The position numbers and the translations under genes were made by a program. The notes beneath the pieces are model-generated. The model searched no databases, was not told the origin of the DNA, and worked only from the letters and a program-made list of their open reading frames with translations. Shown piece after piece: positions 6,617 through 14,940 of a DNA stretch of 50,318 nucleotides. Every line of letters starts with the position of its first letter. Position 1 is the first letter of the stretch. Source of the stretch: an uncultured Collinsella sp. GTDB lineage: Bacteria > Actinomycetota > Coriobacteriia > Coriobacteriales > Coriobacteriaceae. The DNA lies in assembly GCA_937923795.1 (NCBI GenBank), contig CALDWI010000008.1:1-50318 (forward strand). The letters run 5' to 3'.

Positions 6617-8748
6617 TTGCGGCGTCCGCCTCCGTTGGCACCCTGACGCCCCTGAGCTGCACGGTTGCGCCCGGCAGTGTTTTGCGCGCGCGACATGCCG
6701 CTGTGCCCCTTGCTGCCCTTGGGCCCCTTGCCGGCGGCGCCACCGTGGACCTTGCCGCCCTTCTTGCCGGTGCCATGTCCGCCGCTGGCCGATATCTCGC
6801 CCGGGCGTGGTGGCACGGGGCGAATCAGACAATGCTTGGTGTAGCCGATCAGATCGCGGCGGCCGGCCTTTTCCAGCGCCTCGCGCACGAGCTTGTAGTT
6901 CTCGGGCTTGCGATATTGGATGAGCGCGCGCTGCATGGCCTTCTCGTGCGGGTCGCGCGCCACGTAGATCGGTTGCATGGTACGCGGATCCACGCCGGTG
7001 TAGTACATGCACGTCGACATGGTGGACGGGGTGGGGTAGAAGTCCTGCACCTGCTCGGGCATGTAGCCCATGTCGCGTACGGCCTCGGCAAGGTCCACGG
7101 CTTCCTTCATGGTTGAGCCCGGGTGGCTCGAGATCAGATACGGCACCACATACTGCTTGAGTCCGTATTCGCGGTTCAAGCGCTCAAATTTGCGGCAGAA
7201 CGCGTCGTAGACGGCGCGGCTCGGCTTGCCCATCACACTCAGCACCGCGTCGCTCACGTGCTCGGGTGCCACGCGTAGCTGGCCCGAGACGTGATGCTCC
7301 AGCAGCTCGCGTAAAAACTCGTCCGAGGCATCGGCCATGGTGTAGTCAAAACGGATGCCACTGCGCACGAAGACCTTCTTGACGCCCGGCAGCTGGCGCA
7401 GGTCGCGCAACAGCTGCGTGTAGCCGCTTTCGTCGACCACCATGTTCTTGCACACGCTCGGCCACAGGCAGCGCTTGTTCTTGCACACGCCGTGCTTGAG
7501 CTGCTTGTCGCAGGCGGGACGGCTAAAGTTGGCCGTCGGTCCACCCACGTCGTTGATGTAGCCCTTAAACTCGGGATCGCGCGTGAGCAGCTCGGCCTCG
7601 CGCATGATCGAGTCGTGGCTGCGCATCTGCAACACGCGGCCCTGGTGGAAGGTGAGCGCGCAAAACGAGCACTCGCCAAAACAGCCGCGGTTGGAGCTAA
7701 TGGAAAACTTGATCTCGGCAAAGGCCGGCACGCCGCCCGCCGCATCGTAGTCGGGATGCCAATCGCGTGCGTAGGGGAGTTCGGCAACCTCGTCCATCTC
7801 GTCGGTGGTGAGTGTTGCCGACGGCGGGTTCTGCACCACGTACACGCTGTTGGGATATGGCTCTACCAGGCGATGCCCGGTGATGGGGTCCATATTCTGC
7901 TGTTGTACGTTAAAGCTGCGCGCGTAGTTGAGCTTGTCGGCGGCAAGGTCGTCCCAGCTGGGCAACAGGTCGTAGTCGTAGACCTCGTCGAGCGAGCTGG
8001 TGCGGTAGACGGTGCCATTGATATAGGTAATCTGGTCGACGGGCAGTCCCGCGTCGAGCGCGTCGGCGATCTCGACGATTGCGTGCTCTCCCATGCCGTA
8101 GATAAGGATGTCGGCGCCCGAGTCGAGCAGTACCGAGCGCTTGAGCTTGTCCTGCCAGTAGTCGTAGTGGGCCAGGCGGCGCAGGCTTGCCTCGATGCCA
8201 CCGATAATGATGGGGGCATCCTTAAACGTCTGACGGATAAGGTTGCCGTAGACCGTGACGGCTCGGTTGGGACGGCGCCCCTCCTCGCCACCGGGGGTAT
8301 AGGCGTCGGTGTGGCGACGGTGCTTGGTCACCGAATAGTGGTTGACCATGGAGTCCATGTTGCCGGCACTGACGAGAAAGCCCAGGCGTGGTTCGCCGAG
8401 CGCGGTGATGCTGGCGGGGTCGGTCCAGTTGGGCTGGCAGATGATGCCCACCTTGTAGCCGTGCGCGTCAAGGACGCGGCTGATGATGGCCATGCCAAAG
8501 CTGGGATGGTCCACGTAGGCGTCGCCGCAGATGTAGACAAAGTCGCACTGGTCCCAGCCGCGCGCATCCATGTCGGCGCGGCTGACGGGGAGGAACTTAT
8601 CGCGGCTCGGACGCCAGGGACGGACGGGCGCTGCTGGGGTATGCGTGGTGTGCCCACCCTGCGCCTTACCGCCGCGCTTTTGCTGCTGGCCCTGTTTGCC
8701 CTGCTGACTGCGCTGGTTGTTCTGAGCGTGCTGAGGCTTTTTTGCCAC
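6613..8748 (-). CDS. ygiQ: YgiQ-family radical SAM protein (UPF0313)
   Basis: Large radical-SAM enzyme of unknown reaction, found widely in bacteria. An N-terminal YgiQ domain (about residues 50-330, CDFVYICGDAYVDHPSFG near its start) precedes the iron-sulfur motif CFGECSFC (CxxxCxxC, near residue 355), followed by the SAM barrel. Total length is about 711 residues. GTG at 8748 is preferred because a GGGAGG site precedes it and the protein then begins (M)AKKPQHAQ; an upstream ATG at 8916 would add a poor-quality extension. Both ends are low-complexity and basic: a Gln/Lys-rich N-terminus and a Gly/Lys/Arg-rich C-terminal tail, as in nucleic-acid-binding tails. It is transcribed away from the DUF1275 gene and converges on the CPBP gene. 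Confidence 0.93.
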   Translation of the reverse strand: MAKKPQHAQNNQRSQQGKQGQQQKRGGKAQGGHTTHTPAAPVRPWRPSRDKFLPVSRADMDARGWDQCDFVYICGDAYVDHPSFGMAIISRVLDAHGYKVGIICQPNWTDPASITALGEPRLGFLVSAGNMDSMVNHYSVTKHRRHTDAYTPGGEEGRRPNRAVTVYGNLIRQTFKDAPIIIGGIEASLRRLAHYDYWQDKLKRSVLLDSGADILIYGMGEHAIVEIADALDAGLPVDQITYINGTVYRTSSLDEVYDYDLLPSWDDLAADKLNYARSFNVQQQNMDPITGHRLVEPYPNSVYVVQNPPSATLTTDEMDEVAELPYARDWHPDYDAAGGVPAFAEIKFSISSNRGCFGECSFCALTFHQGRVLQMRSHDSIMREAELLTRDPEFKGYINDVGGPTANFSRPACDKQLKHGVCKNKRCLWPSVCKNMVVDESGYTQLLRDLRQLPGVKKVFVRSGIRFDYTMADASDEFLRELLEHHVSGQLRVAPEHVSDAVLSVMGKPSRAVYDAFCRKFERLNREYGLKQYVVPYLISSHPGSTMKEAVDLAEAVRDMGYMPEQVQDFYPTPSTMSTCMYYTGVDPRTMQPIYVARDPHEKAMQRALIQYRKPENYKLVREALEKAGRRDLIGYTKHCLIRPVPPRPGEISASGGHGTGKKGGKVHGGAAGKGPKGSKGHSGMSRAQNTAGRNRAAQGRQGANGGGRRN

Positions 8749-8785
8749 GATCCCTCCCGGTGTCTGTATGCTGCACGTAATTGTA

Positions 8786-8820
8786 ACCAGTCTTTTTGGG
8801 ACGGCGCTAAAAAGACTGGT
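8786..8820. repeat. perfect 12-bp hairpin between divergent ygiQ and DUF1275 genes
   Basis: ACCAGTCTTTTT (8786-8797) pairs perfectly with AAAAAGACTGGT (8809-8820) across an 11-base loop containing GGGACGG. The same GGGACGG/CCGTCCC core occurs in the family B repeats, so it may belong to the same class of intergenic palindromes. Confidence 0.55.
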
Positions 8821-8998
8821 GGAGTACACGAGGCGTCGGGTGTCGGCGCCGCGCCCGCTGTTTGTTTCCAGACTGTGTATCTGCGCGTTGGAGAACCCGT
8901 CTCGCGCGCACGCCATGTTGTCAATGGGTTACAGTATGAACGGCGGCTATGTTTCCGCCAACGCACGAGAGAGTCGCCAACAAGGAGGATGCACGACG

Positions 8999-9715
8999 AT
9001 GCAGCGTGCCAAACAGATATCGGAGTCCATCGAGCTGGGCATCATCTTGGCGCTCGCCGGTGGCTTTATGGACGTCTATTCGTACATTGGGCGCGATCAT
9101 GTTTTCGCCAACGCGCAGACAGGCAACATCCTGCTCGTGGGCGTGAGCATCTCGGAGGGCAACTGGGCACTTGCGGGACGCTATTTCTTCCCCGTGGTGT
9201 CGTTTGCCGTGGGCATTATGCTTGCCGACCTGGTACACGAGCGGTTTGGCAGCGTGATTCACTGGCGCCAAGTGACGGTGTTCTTTGAAGCCGTTATCTT
9301 GCTGGGCGTGAGCTTTATCCCCGGCGGCAATTTCAACCTGCTCGCCAACTGCCTGACCTCGTTTGCCTGCGGCATGCAAGTTGAGAGCTTCCGCAAGATT
9401 CACGGTCATGGCATCGCTACGACCATGTGCATCGGCAACTTGCGCAACGCGCTGCAAAACGTGGACGATTACATCATCACCCACAGGCGCGGCTTTTTGG
9501 AAAACGGCCTGCTGTACTTTGGCGTGATCTTTACCTTTGTGTTTGGCGCCGTGTTGGGCAACTGGTGTATTGAGCGCATGGGCCTGCACGCCATCGTCGT
9601 GGCGAGCTTGCTGCTGTTTGTCGCGTTTGCCATCATGTTCATCGACCGCGAGCGCGACTTGCGCTTACGCTGGAAGGTTGCGGCCGAGGCTTGGAAAGAG
9701 GGCTGTCGAAAGTAA
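8999..9715 (+). CDS. YoaK/DUF1275 family membrane protein
   Basis: A 238-residue integral membrane protein with about six hydrophobic segments. It carries the DUF1275 hallmarks: GGFMDVYSYI near residues 21-30, AQTGNILLVGV around 41-51, and FACGMQ with the following TTMCIGNLR region. Members are conserved putative transporters of unknown substrate. ATG at 8999 is chosen because an AAGGAGG site lies 9 bases upstream; reading further upstream gives a poor-quality extension. It is divergent from ygiQ and followed by a hairpin terminator. Confidence 0.85.
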   Translation: MQRAKQISESIELGIILALAGGFMDVYSYIGRDHVFANAQTGNILLVGVSISEGNWALAGRYFFPVVSFAVGIMLADLVHERFGSVIHWRQVTVFFEAVILLGVSFIPGGNFNLLANCLTSFACGMQVESFRKIHGHGIATTMCIGNLRNALQNVDDYIITHRRGFLENGLLYFGVIFTFVFGAVLGNWCIERMGLHAIVVASLLLFVAFAIMFIDRERDLRLRWKVAAEAWKEGCRK

Positions 9716-9720
9716 CCGAA

Positions 9721-9757
9721 TGCGGCAAAGGGGCTGTCCCTTTGCCGCAATATTTTT
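9721..9757 (+). terminator. terminator-like palindrome (family A core)
   Basis: TGCGGCAAAGGG (9721-9732) pairs perfectly with CCCTTTGCCGCA (9738-9749), loop GCTGT, followed by ATATTTTT. It ends the DUF1275 gene. Its terminal TTGCGG and internal GGGACAG-type core resemble the larger palindromes at 12383 and 23552. Confidence 0.75.
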
Positions 9758-9766
9758 CATCACCTG

Positions 9767-9829
9767 TTGAAACGCTTTAACAAATTTGACGTTCTCACGC
9801 GTTTTTTGTTTCAAAAGCGTTAGGATGGG
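9767..9829 (+). promoter_or_regulatory. promoter region of the alcohol dehydrogenase gene with LacI-type operator candidates
   Basis: TTGAAACGCTTTAA (9767-9780) is a LacI/CcpA-style near-palindrome with a central CG. The core AACGCTTT (9771-9778) recurs inverted as AAAGCGTT at 9814-9821, next to a possible -10 TAGGAT (9821-9826). This suggests catabolite or sugar-regulator control. No regulator gene of this type is in the window. Confidence 0.35.
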
Positions 9830-9880
9830 ACTCATAGCGTGGGGCGTAATGGGTGCCCCGCACACGATGGGAGGCTATCA

Positions 9881-11046
9881 ATGGCTAATCGTTTCGTTCT
9901 CAACACCATTTCTTATCATGGTTCCGGCGCCATCAAGGAGATCCCCGGCGAGCTCCAGCGTCGCGGCTACAAGAAGATCTTCGTCTGCTCCGACCCCGAT
10001 CTGGTCAAGTTTGGCGTTACCGCTAAGGTGACCGACGAGCTCGACGCTGCCGGCATCGCTTGGAGCCTCTACTCCGAGATCAAGCCCAACCCCACTATCC
10101 AGAACGTCAAGGACGGCGTCGAGGCCTTCAAGACCGCCGAGGCTGACGCTATCGTGACCATCGGTGGTGGCTCCTCCATGGACACCGCTAAGGCCATCGG
10201 CATCATCATCAACAACCCCGAGTTTGCCGATGTCCGCAGCCTCGAGGGCGTTGCTCCGACTAAGAACCACGCCGTGTTCACCATCGCCGTGCCGACGACC
10301 GCCGGTACTGCTGCCGAGGTGACCATCACTACGTCATCACCGACCCCGAGAAGGTCCGCAAGTTCGTGTGCGTCGACACCAACGACGCCCCCGAGGTCGC
10401 CGTCGTCGACCCCGACATGATGGCCTCCATGCCCGCCGGCCTGACCGCTTCCACTGGCATGGACGCTCTGACCCACGCCATCGAGGGCTACACCACCAAG
10501 GGTGCCTGGGAGCTCTCCGACATGTTCCACTTTGAGGCTATTAAGCTGATCAGCGAGAACCTGCGCGACTCCGTTGCCGAGGCCAAGTCCGGTCAGCCCG
10601 GCTCCGGCCGCGAGGGCATGGCTCTTGGCCAGTATGTTGCCGGCATGGGCTTCTCCAACGTTGGCCTGGGCATCGACCACGCCATGGCTCACACCCTGTC
10701 TGCTCACTACGACACCCCGCACGGCGTCGCCTGCGCCATGCTGCTGCCGATTGCCATGGAGTTCAACAAGCCGGTTTGCGCCGAGCGCCTGGCCAAGGTC
10801 GCCGTCGCCATGGGCGTTGACACCACGGGCATGAGCACCGACGAGGCCGCCGATGCTGCCATCGCCGCCGTTAAGCAGCTTTCTGCCGACGTGAACATCC
10901 CGCACGTCTGCGAGGCCATGAAGGCCGACGAGATCGAGGTCCTGGCCAAGGACGCCATGGCCGACGCCTGCTTCCCGGGCAACCCGCGCGAGGCGACGCT
11001 CGACGATGTCATCGAGCTCTTCAAGAAGATCTGCCCGGCTGCCTAA
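9881..11046 (+). pseudogene. fucO: iron-containing alcohol dehydrogenase (FucO-like lactaldehyde reductase), frameshifted
   Basis: Type III iron-dependent alcohol dehydrogenase, closest in pattern to lactaldehyde/1,2-propanediol oxidoreductase FucO. The NAD motif GGGSSMDTAKAIG lies in the first half. The iron ligands are in the second half: Asp and His in GMDALTHAIEG, and the His pair of GIDHAMAHTLSAHYDTPHG. Expected length is about 388 residues. The frame breaks at about 10328: the first frame reads into 10420, and the correct continuation (YVITDPEKVRKFVCVD) is in another frame. Comparison with FucO (EVTINYVITD) shows that one base is missing from an expected AAC codon. Everything else looks intact, so this is either a very recent inactivation or a sequencing indel. 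The start follows a GGGAGG site. A large palindrome and terminator follow the stop. Confidence 0.85.
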
Positions 11047-11054
11047 CTTGGTTC

Positions 11055-11182
11055 GGCGGGCCCCCGCCCGTTAGCCCCACAATCGTCCTCGGACATGTCG
11101 GAGGCCCCGCTGCGCACTACGTGCGGCGGGGCCTCCTTCTGTCCTGCGGAAAGGTTGTGGGGCTAACGGGCGGGGCTCGCCG
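11055..11182. repeat. large two-level intergenic palindrome containing a terminator
   Basis: The outer arms CGCCCGTTAGCCCCACAA (11065-11082) and its exact complement at 11155-11172 form an 18-bp stem, extendable outward with few mismatches. Inside lies a second perfect stem, 11100-11110 with 11126-11136, followed by TTCTGT, which would act as terminator of the alcohol dehydrogenase gene on the + strand. Confidence 0.75.
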
Positions 11183-11301
11183 GCTTGTTGTTGTAGCGGG
11201 CACGGTTCTGGGGAGCTCGATGGGTTGTCTCGCTAGGTAAAAAGATGGTTCGCGGTGGTATTGTAGCTGTGGGTTTAATTCGATATGAAAGGGTGACTTT
11301 G

Positions 11302-12330
11302 GTGTCCAAGATGGATTCTACGCTCTCCTATATTACTGACCAGTTGAAGGCGCTGACTTCTATCGCTTCGCCTACGGGGTTTACTCGTGCGGCGACTGAT
11401 TATCTGATGGAAACGTTGCGCGATATGGGGTTTGGGCCTGAGCGTTCCAATAAGGGCAACGTGCTGGTTGAGCTTGGCGGCGAGGGCGAGCCGCTTGTGT
11501 TGGCGAGCCATGTCGATACCCTGGGCGCCATGGTGCGTTCCATTAAGGACAATGGTCGCTTGCGTCCCACGACCCTCGGCGGGCATCAGTGGTCTACGGC
11601 CGATGGCGAGAACTGCACCGTCTACACGCGTGACGGTAATGTCTACACGGGCGTGGTCCTCAATACCGAGCCTTCGGCGCATGTGGCCGATGAGCCGGTC
11701 AAGACCATCGAGAAGAACATGGAAATCCTGCTCGACGAGAACGTTGACAGCAAGGACGATGTGCTCGAGCTTGGTATTCAGACCGGTGACATCATCGCTA
11801 TGGACCCGCGCACCACGGTGACGGAGAGCGGCTACATCAAGAGTCGCTTCCTTGACGACAAGCTGTCCGCGTCGATTCTGCTGGGTTTGGCCCGCGCCGT
11901 CGCCGCTGGCGAGGTGACGCTCTCGCGCAAGGTGTCGCTGCTCTTTACGGTGTACGAGGAAGTCGGCCACGGCGGTGCCTTCGTGCCGGCCGACACGCGC
12001 GAGATGATCAGCGTGGACATGGGCTGCGTGGGCGACGACCTGGGCTGCACCGAGCGCATGGTTTCGATTTGCGCCAAGGATTCGGGCGGCCCGTACAACT
12101 ACGACCTGGTAACCACGCTGTCCAACATCGCGCGCGAGCTGGAGCTCGATTACGCTATCGACGTGTACCCGCATTACGGCTCGGACGTCGAGGCTACGCT
12201 TTCGGCCGGTTACGACATTCGCCATGGCCTGATCGGCCCCGGCGTGTACGCGAGCCACAACTACGAGCGCAGCCACATCGACGGCGTGCGTAATACCTAC
12301 GAGCTGGTTCGCGCCTACGTTCAGCGCTAA
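11302..12330 (+). CDS. M42-family metallo-aminopeptidase
   Basis: Cytoplasmic dinuclear zinc/cobalt aminopeptidase or deblocking peptidase of the M42 family, 342 residues. The metal and catalytic residues are all visible: SHVDTLG (His70, Asp72), FLDDKLSA (bridging Asp), VYEEVGHGG (catalytic and metal Glu), SVDMG (Asp) and SHNYERSH near the C-terminus (His). GTG at 11302 is chosen, with an AAAGGG site upstream and the product beginning VSKMDSTLSY; ATG at 11311 is the alternative. A longer in-frame start at 11245 lacks a ribosome site. It probably digests peptides for amino-acid use; specificity is not predictable. A weak hairpin at 12339-12374 and a long palindrome separate it from convergent mnmA. 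Confidence 0.9.
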   Translation: MSKMDSTLSYITDQLKALTSIASPTGFTRAATDYLMETLRDMGFGPERSNKGNVLVELGGEGEPLVLASHVDTLGAMVRSIKDNGRLRPTTLGGHQWSTADGENCTVYTRDGNVYTGVVLNTEPSAHVADEPVKTIEKNMEILLDENVDSKDDVLELGIQTGDIIAMDPRTTVTESGYIKSRFLDDKLSASILLGLARAVAAGEVTLSRKVSLLFTVYEEVGHGGAFVPADTREMISVDMGCVGDDLGCTERMVSICAKDSGGPYNYDLVTTLSNIARELELDYAIDVYPHYGSDVEATLSAGYDIRHGLIGPGVYASHNYERSHIDGVRNTYELVRAYVQR

Positions 12331-12338
12331 CGATGCAG

Positions 12339-12380
12339 CGGCCTCGGCTGGCACAGCAGTACCGACCGAGGCCGTCCTCT
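12339..12380 (+). terminator. probable terminator after the M42 gene
   Basis: CGGCCTCGG (12339-12347) pairs with CCGAGGCCG (12366-12374), followed only by a weak T/C-rich stretch. It is 9 bases after the stop codon. Confidence 0.5.
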
Positions 12381-12382
12381 CT

Positions 12383-12451
12383 AAGTTGCGGTGAAATAGG
12401 GACTGTTTGGCGGTTTTAAACGCTTAAACAGTCCCTATTTCACCGCAACTT
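12383..12451. repeat. intergenic palindrome family A, perfect 26-bp stem
   Basis: The arm 12383-12408 (beginning AAGTTGCGGTGAAATAGGG) is exactly complementary to 12426-12451, with a 17-base loop. It lies between the convergent ends of the M42 gene and mnmA and could terminate both. Its outer part matches the palindrome at 23552-23614. Confidence 0.85.
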
Positions 12452-12466
12452 ATGAAGGGGATGGGA

Positions 12467-13567
12467 CTACTTGATAGCTGCCGTAACGGTGCCGCCGCCG
12501 AGGACGATGTCGCCGCGGTAGACTACAACGGCTTGGCCGGGGGCGATGGCTCGCTGCGGCTCGTCAAAGGTCAGTAGCATTTGTCCGTCGGCGCCACGTG
12601 TAAGGATCGCTGCCTGGTCCTTTTGACGGTAGCGGTACTTGGCGCCCACATGAATGCCGCCGGACGTGAGTTCTGCTTCCATGCGGTCGGCAGGGGCGCT
12701 CCAGATCCAGTCGTTGGCCGCGAGCGCTGTGGCCGTCAGGTCCTCGGCCTCGCCCAGATGCACGGTGTTGCTGGCGGCGTCGACGCCCGTCACATACACA
12801 GGATGCGCCATCGCGACGCCCAGGCCCTTGCGCTGGCCTATGGTATAGCGCAGCGCGCCGTTATGGCGTCCGACCACGCTGCCGTCGCGCCATACGATGT
12901 CGCCCGGTGCAGCGGGATGTCCGCAGCGGCGCTCGATATAGCCCGCGTAGTCACCGTCTGGAATAAAGCAGATATCTTCGCTTTCGGCCTTCTGGGCGTT
13001 GATAAAGCCCTGCTCGGCGGCGATGCGGCGCACGTCGTGCTCCTTGTCCAGGCCTGCCAGCGGAAAGATTGTGCGTGCCAAGCGCTCCTGCGTAAGCGAA
13101 TACAAAAAGTAGCTTTGGTCCTTCTTTGGGTCCTCGCCACGGTGCAGCTGCCAGGTGCCGTCGGACGCCTGGCTCGTTTTGGCGTAGTGACCTGTGGCGA
13201 TGTAGTCGCAGCCCATATCGAGCGCTGCATCGAGCAACGCACCAAACTTAATATGGCGGTTGCAGATGATGCACGGGTTGGGCGTCAGCCCCTCCTGATA
13301 GGCAGTCACGAAGCGCTCGATAACGTTGCGGTCGAACGTCTGCTGCAGGTCGAGCACATGGTGAGGTATCCCCAGGCGATCGGCGACGGCCTTTGCATCG
13401 GCGATGTCGCGGTCGACCTTACTCATGCCCGTGGCGGGGTCGGGTGTGGGACAGGTGAGGCGCATGGTGGCGCCGACGCATTCGTAGCCCTGGCTTTTGA
13501 GCAGATACGCGGTCACGCTGGAATCGACGCCGCCGCTCATGGCGACGAGCACGCGCTTGTTGTGCAT
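12467..13567 (-). CDS. mnmA: tRNA-specific 2-thiouridylase MnmA
   Basis: It catalyses ATP-dependent 2-thiolation of U34 in the anticodons of Glu, Gln and Lys tRNAs. The PP-loop ATP site SGGVDSS is at residues 11-17. The two catalytic cysteines are at Cys102 (IICNRHIKFG) and Cys200 (SEDICFIPDGDY), equivalent to Cys102 and Cys199 of E. coli MnmA. Length is 366 residues, as normal. An AAGGAG site precedes the ATG. It is downstream of cysK on the same strand, which fits sulfur supply via cysteine, but a terminator-like hairpin lies about 40 bases before its start, so it may have a separate, attenuated promoter. Confidence 0.96.
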   Translation of the reverse strand: MHNKRVLVAMSGGVDSSVTAYLLKSQGYECVGATMRLTCPTPDPATGMSKVDRDIADAKAVADRLGIPHHVLDLQQTFDRNVIERFVTAYQEGLTPNPCIICNRHIKFGALLDAALDMGCDYIATGHYAKTSQASDGTWQLHRGEDPKKDQSYFLYSLTQERLARTIFPLAGLDKEHDVRRIAAEQGFINAQKAESEDICFIPDGDYAGYIERRCGHPAAPGDIVWRDGSVVGRHNGALRYTIGQRKGLGVAMAHPVYVTGVDAASNTVHLGEAEDLTATALAANDWIWSAPADRMEAELTSGGIHVGAKYRYRQKDQAAILTRGADGQMLLTFDEPQRAIAPGQAVVVYRGDIVLGGGTVTAAIK

Positions 13568-13596
13568 GGGGAGGTTCTCCTTGGTGGCATGTGGCC

Positions 13597-13645
13597 AAAA
13601 AAGAAAAGCGGCGCGGGAGGCTGGTTCCGCGCCGCAGACATTGTA
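13597..13645 (-). terminator. terminator-like hairpin just upstream of mnmA, with a -10 element beside it
   Basis: On the minus strand, GCGGCGCGG (13635-13627) pairs with CCGCGCCGC (13616-13608), followed by TTTTCTTTTTT (13607-13597). It can end the cysK transcript. A good -10 TACAAT (13645-13640, minus) sits immediately before it, so a transcript for mnmA would start at or inside the first arm of this hairpin. Confidence 0.7.
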
Positions 13646-13748
13646 GCAAGTTCGGGCGTCATGTGGGACACCCTGTTGGGATGAGCCCAGGCTGCCAGAA
13701 GAGAGGGGAGACCGGCGTGCCTTGGACTCGTTCTAAGAACGAGAAGCT

Positions 13749-14687
13749 CTAGTCCTGGAAGAGCGCCGTGGACAGGTAGCGCTCACCGGTATCGGCGAGC
13801 AGCGCCACGATGGTCTTGCCCTCGTTCTCGGGGCGCTTGGCCAGCTGCAGTGCGGCCCACACGGCGGCGCCGGACGAAATGCCCACGAGCACGCCCTCCT
13901 TGTGGCCCACGGCGCGGCCGGTCGCAAAGGCGTCGTCGTTCTCGACGGGGATGATCTCGTCATAGACCTGGGTGTCGAGGACGTCGGGCACAAAGCCGGC
14001 ACCGATACCCTGGATCTTGTGCGGGCCGGCCTGGCCCTTAGAGAGCACCGGGGAGGTAGCGGGCTCGACGGCGACGATCTGAATCTCGGGGTTCTGCTCC
14101 TTGAGGAACTCGCCCACGCCGGTCACGGTGCCGCCGGTGCCGACGCCGGCGACGAAGATGTCGACCTTGCCGTCGGTGTCATCCCAGATCTCGGGGCCGG
14201 TCGTGGCCTTGTGGATGGCAGGGTTGGCGGGGTTTACAAACTGACCGGCGATAATGCTGTTGGGTGTCTCCTTCTGCAGCTCCTCGGCCTTGGCGATGGC
14301 GCCCTTCATGCCCTTGGAGCCGTCGGTGAGCACGAGCTGTGCGCCGTATGCCTGCATAAGTTTGCGGCGCTCGACGGACATAGTCTCGGGCATGGTGATG
14401 ATCACCTTGTAGCCGCGAGCCGCCGCCACCGAGGCGATGCCGACGCCGGTATTGCCGCTCGTGGGCTCGATGATGGTGTAGTCGCCGCCGCGCACGAGCT
14501 TGCCGGCCTTCTCGGCCTCGTCGATCATGTTCTTGGCGACGCGGTCTTTGACGGACCCGGCGGGGTTGAAGTATTCCAGCTTGACGAGCACGCGGGCCTT
14601 GAGGTCCTCATCGGCCTCAAAGTGAGTGAGCTCCAGAAGCGGGGTGTGGCCGATAAGCTGATCGATGGACGTATAAACATTGCTCAT
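13749..14687 (-). CDS. cysK: cysteine synthase A (O-acetylserine sulfhydrylase)
   Basis: PLP enzyme making cysteine from O-acetylserine and sulfide. The PLP lysine is Lys47 in NPAGSVKDR, the phosphate/substrate loop is TSGNTGVGIA, and GTGGTVTGVG forms the PLP phosphate-binding loop. Length, 312 residues, is normal for CysK. A GGAGGT ribosome site is 6 bases before the ATG. It is divergent from an Rrf2-family regulator gene, 253 bases away. In Bacillus and Staphylococcus the Rrf2 protein CymR controls cysteine genes together with CysK, so this arrangement suggests similar control. A 17-base palindrome (13727-13743) directly follows the stop codon. Confidence 0.96.
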   Translation of the reverse strand: MSNVYTSIDQLIGHTPLLELTHFEADEDLKARVLVKLEYFNPAGSVKDRVAKNMIDEAEKAGKLVRGGDYTIIEPTSGNTGVGIASVAAARGYKVIITMPETMSVERRKLMQAYGAQLVLTDGSKGMKGAIAKAEELQKETPNSIIAGQFVNPANPAIHKATTGPEIWDDTDGKVDIFVAGVGTGGTVTGVGEFLKEQNPEIQIVAVEPATSPVLSKGQAGPHKIQGIGAGFVPDVLDTQVYDEIIPVENDDAFATGRAVGHKEGVLVGISSGAAVWAALQLAKRPENEGKTIVALLADTGERYLSTALFQD

Positions 14688-14759
14688 GGTGAACCTCCAA
14701 AGTGTTCAAATGACTGGATGCCGTGTGGTTTTACGGTGTGTGTAGCAGCGAAACCCACA

Positions 14760-14792
14760 AACCTTATAGGTTGTTCGTTTTGCTGTTGGCAA
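14760..14792 (-). promoter_or_regulatory. cysK promoter with overlapping palindromic operator
   Basis: On the minus strand, -35 TTGCCA (14792-14787) and -10 TATAAG (14768-14763) are spaced 18 bases apart. The -10 lies inside the palindrome AACCTATAAGGTT (14772-14760). An Rrf2 repressor binding there would block transcription. The binding is inferred, not shown. Confidence 0.5.
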
Positions 14793-14876
14793 GCATAGTA
14801 GACGCTAAAGCCTAGTAACGCAATAGGAAATATAAGATTATGACGAGTCGATTAACCATCTTGACGGGAATGGGTA

Positions 14877-14909
14877 TTTTCAAAACCAATTTTTCGGCTA
14901 GAATTTCTA
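14877..14909 (+). promoter_or_regulatory. possible rrf2 promoter with TAGAA-T-TTCTA palindrome
   Basis: A -10 TAGAAT (14899-14904) is paired with a weak -35 TTTTCA (14877-14882) at 16-base spacing. The -10 is the left part of the palindrome TAGAATTTCTA (14899-14909), a candidate autoregulatory site. Confidence 0.35.
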
Positions 14910-14940
14910 CGGACTAAATGACCGAAAGGCAGCACTATAC

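Noticed and set aside
14688..14940. Possible T-box or SAM riboswitch controlling cysK
   Set aside because: No T-box sequence or SAM-box core is visible in the cysK leader; short palindromes at the promoters explain regulation better.
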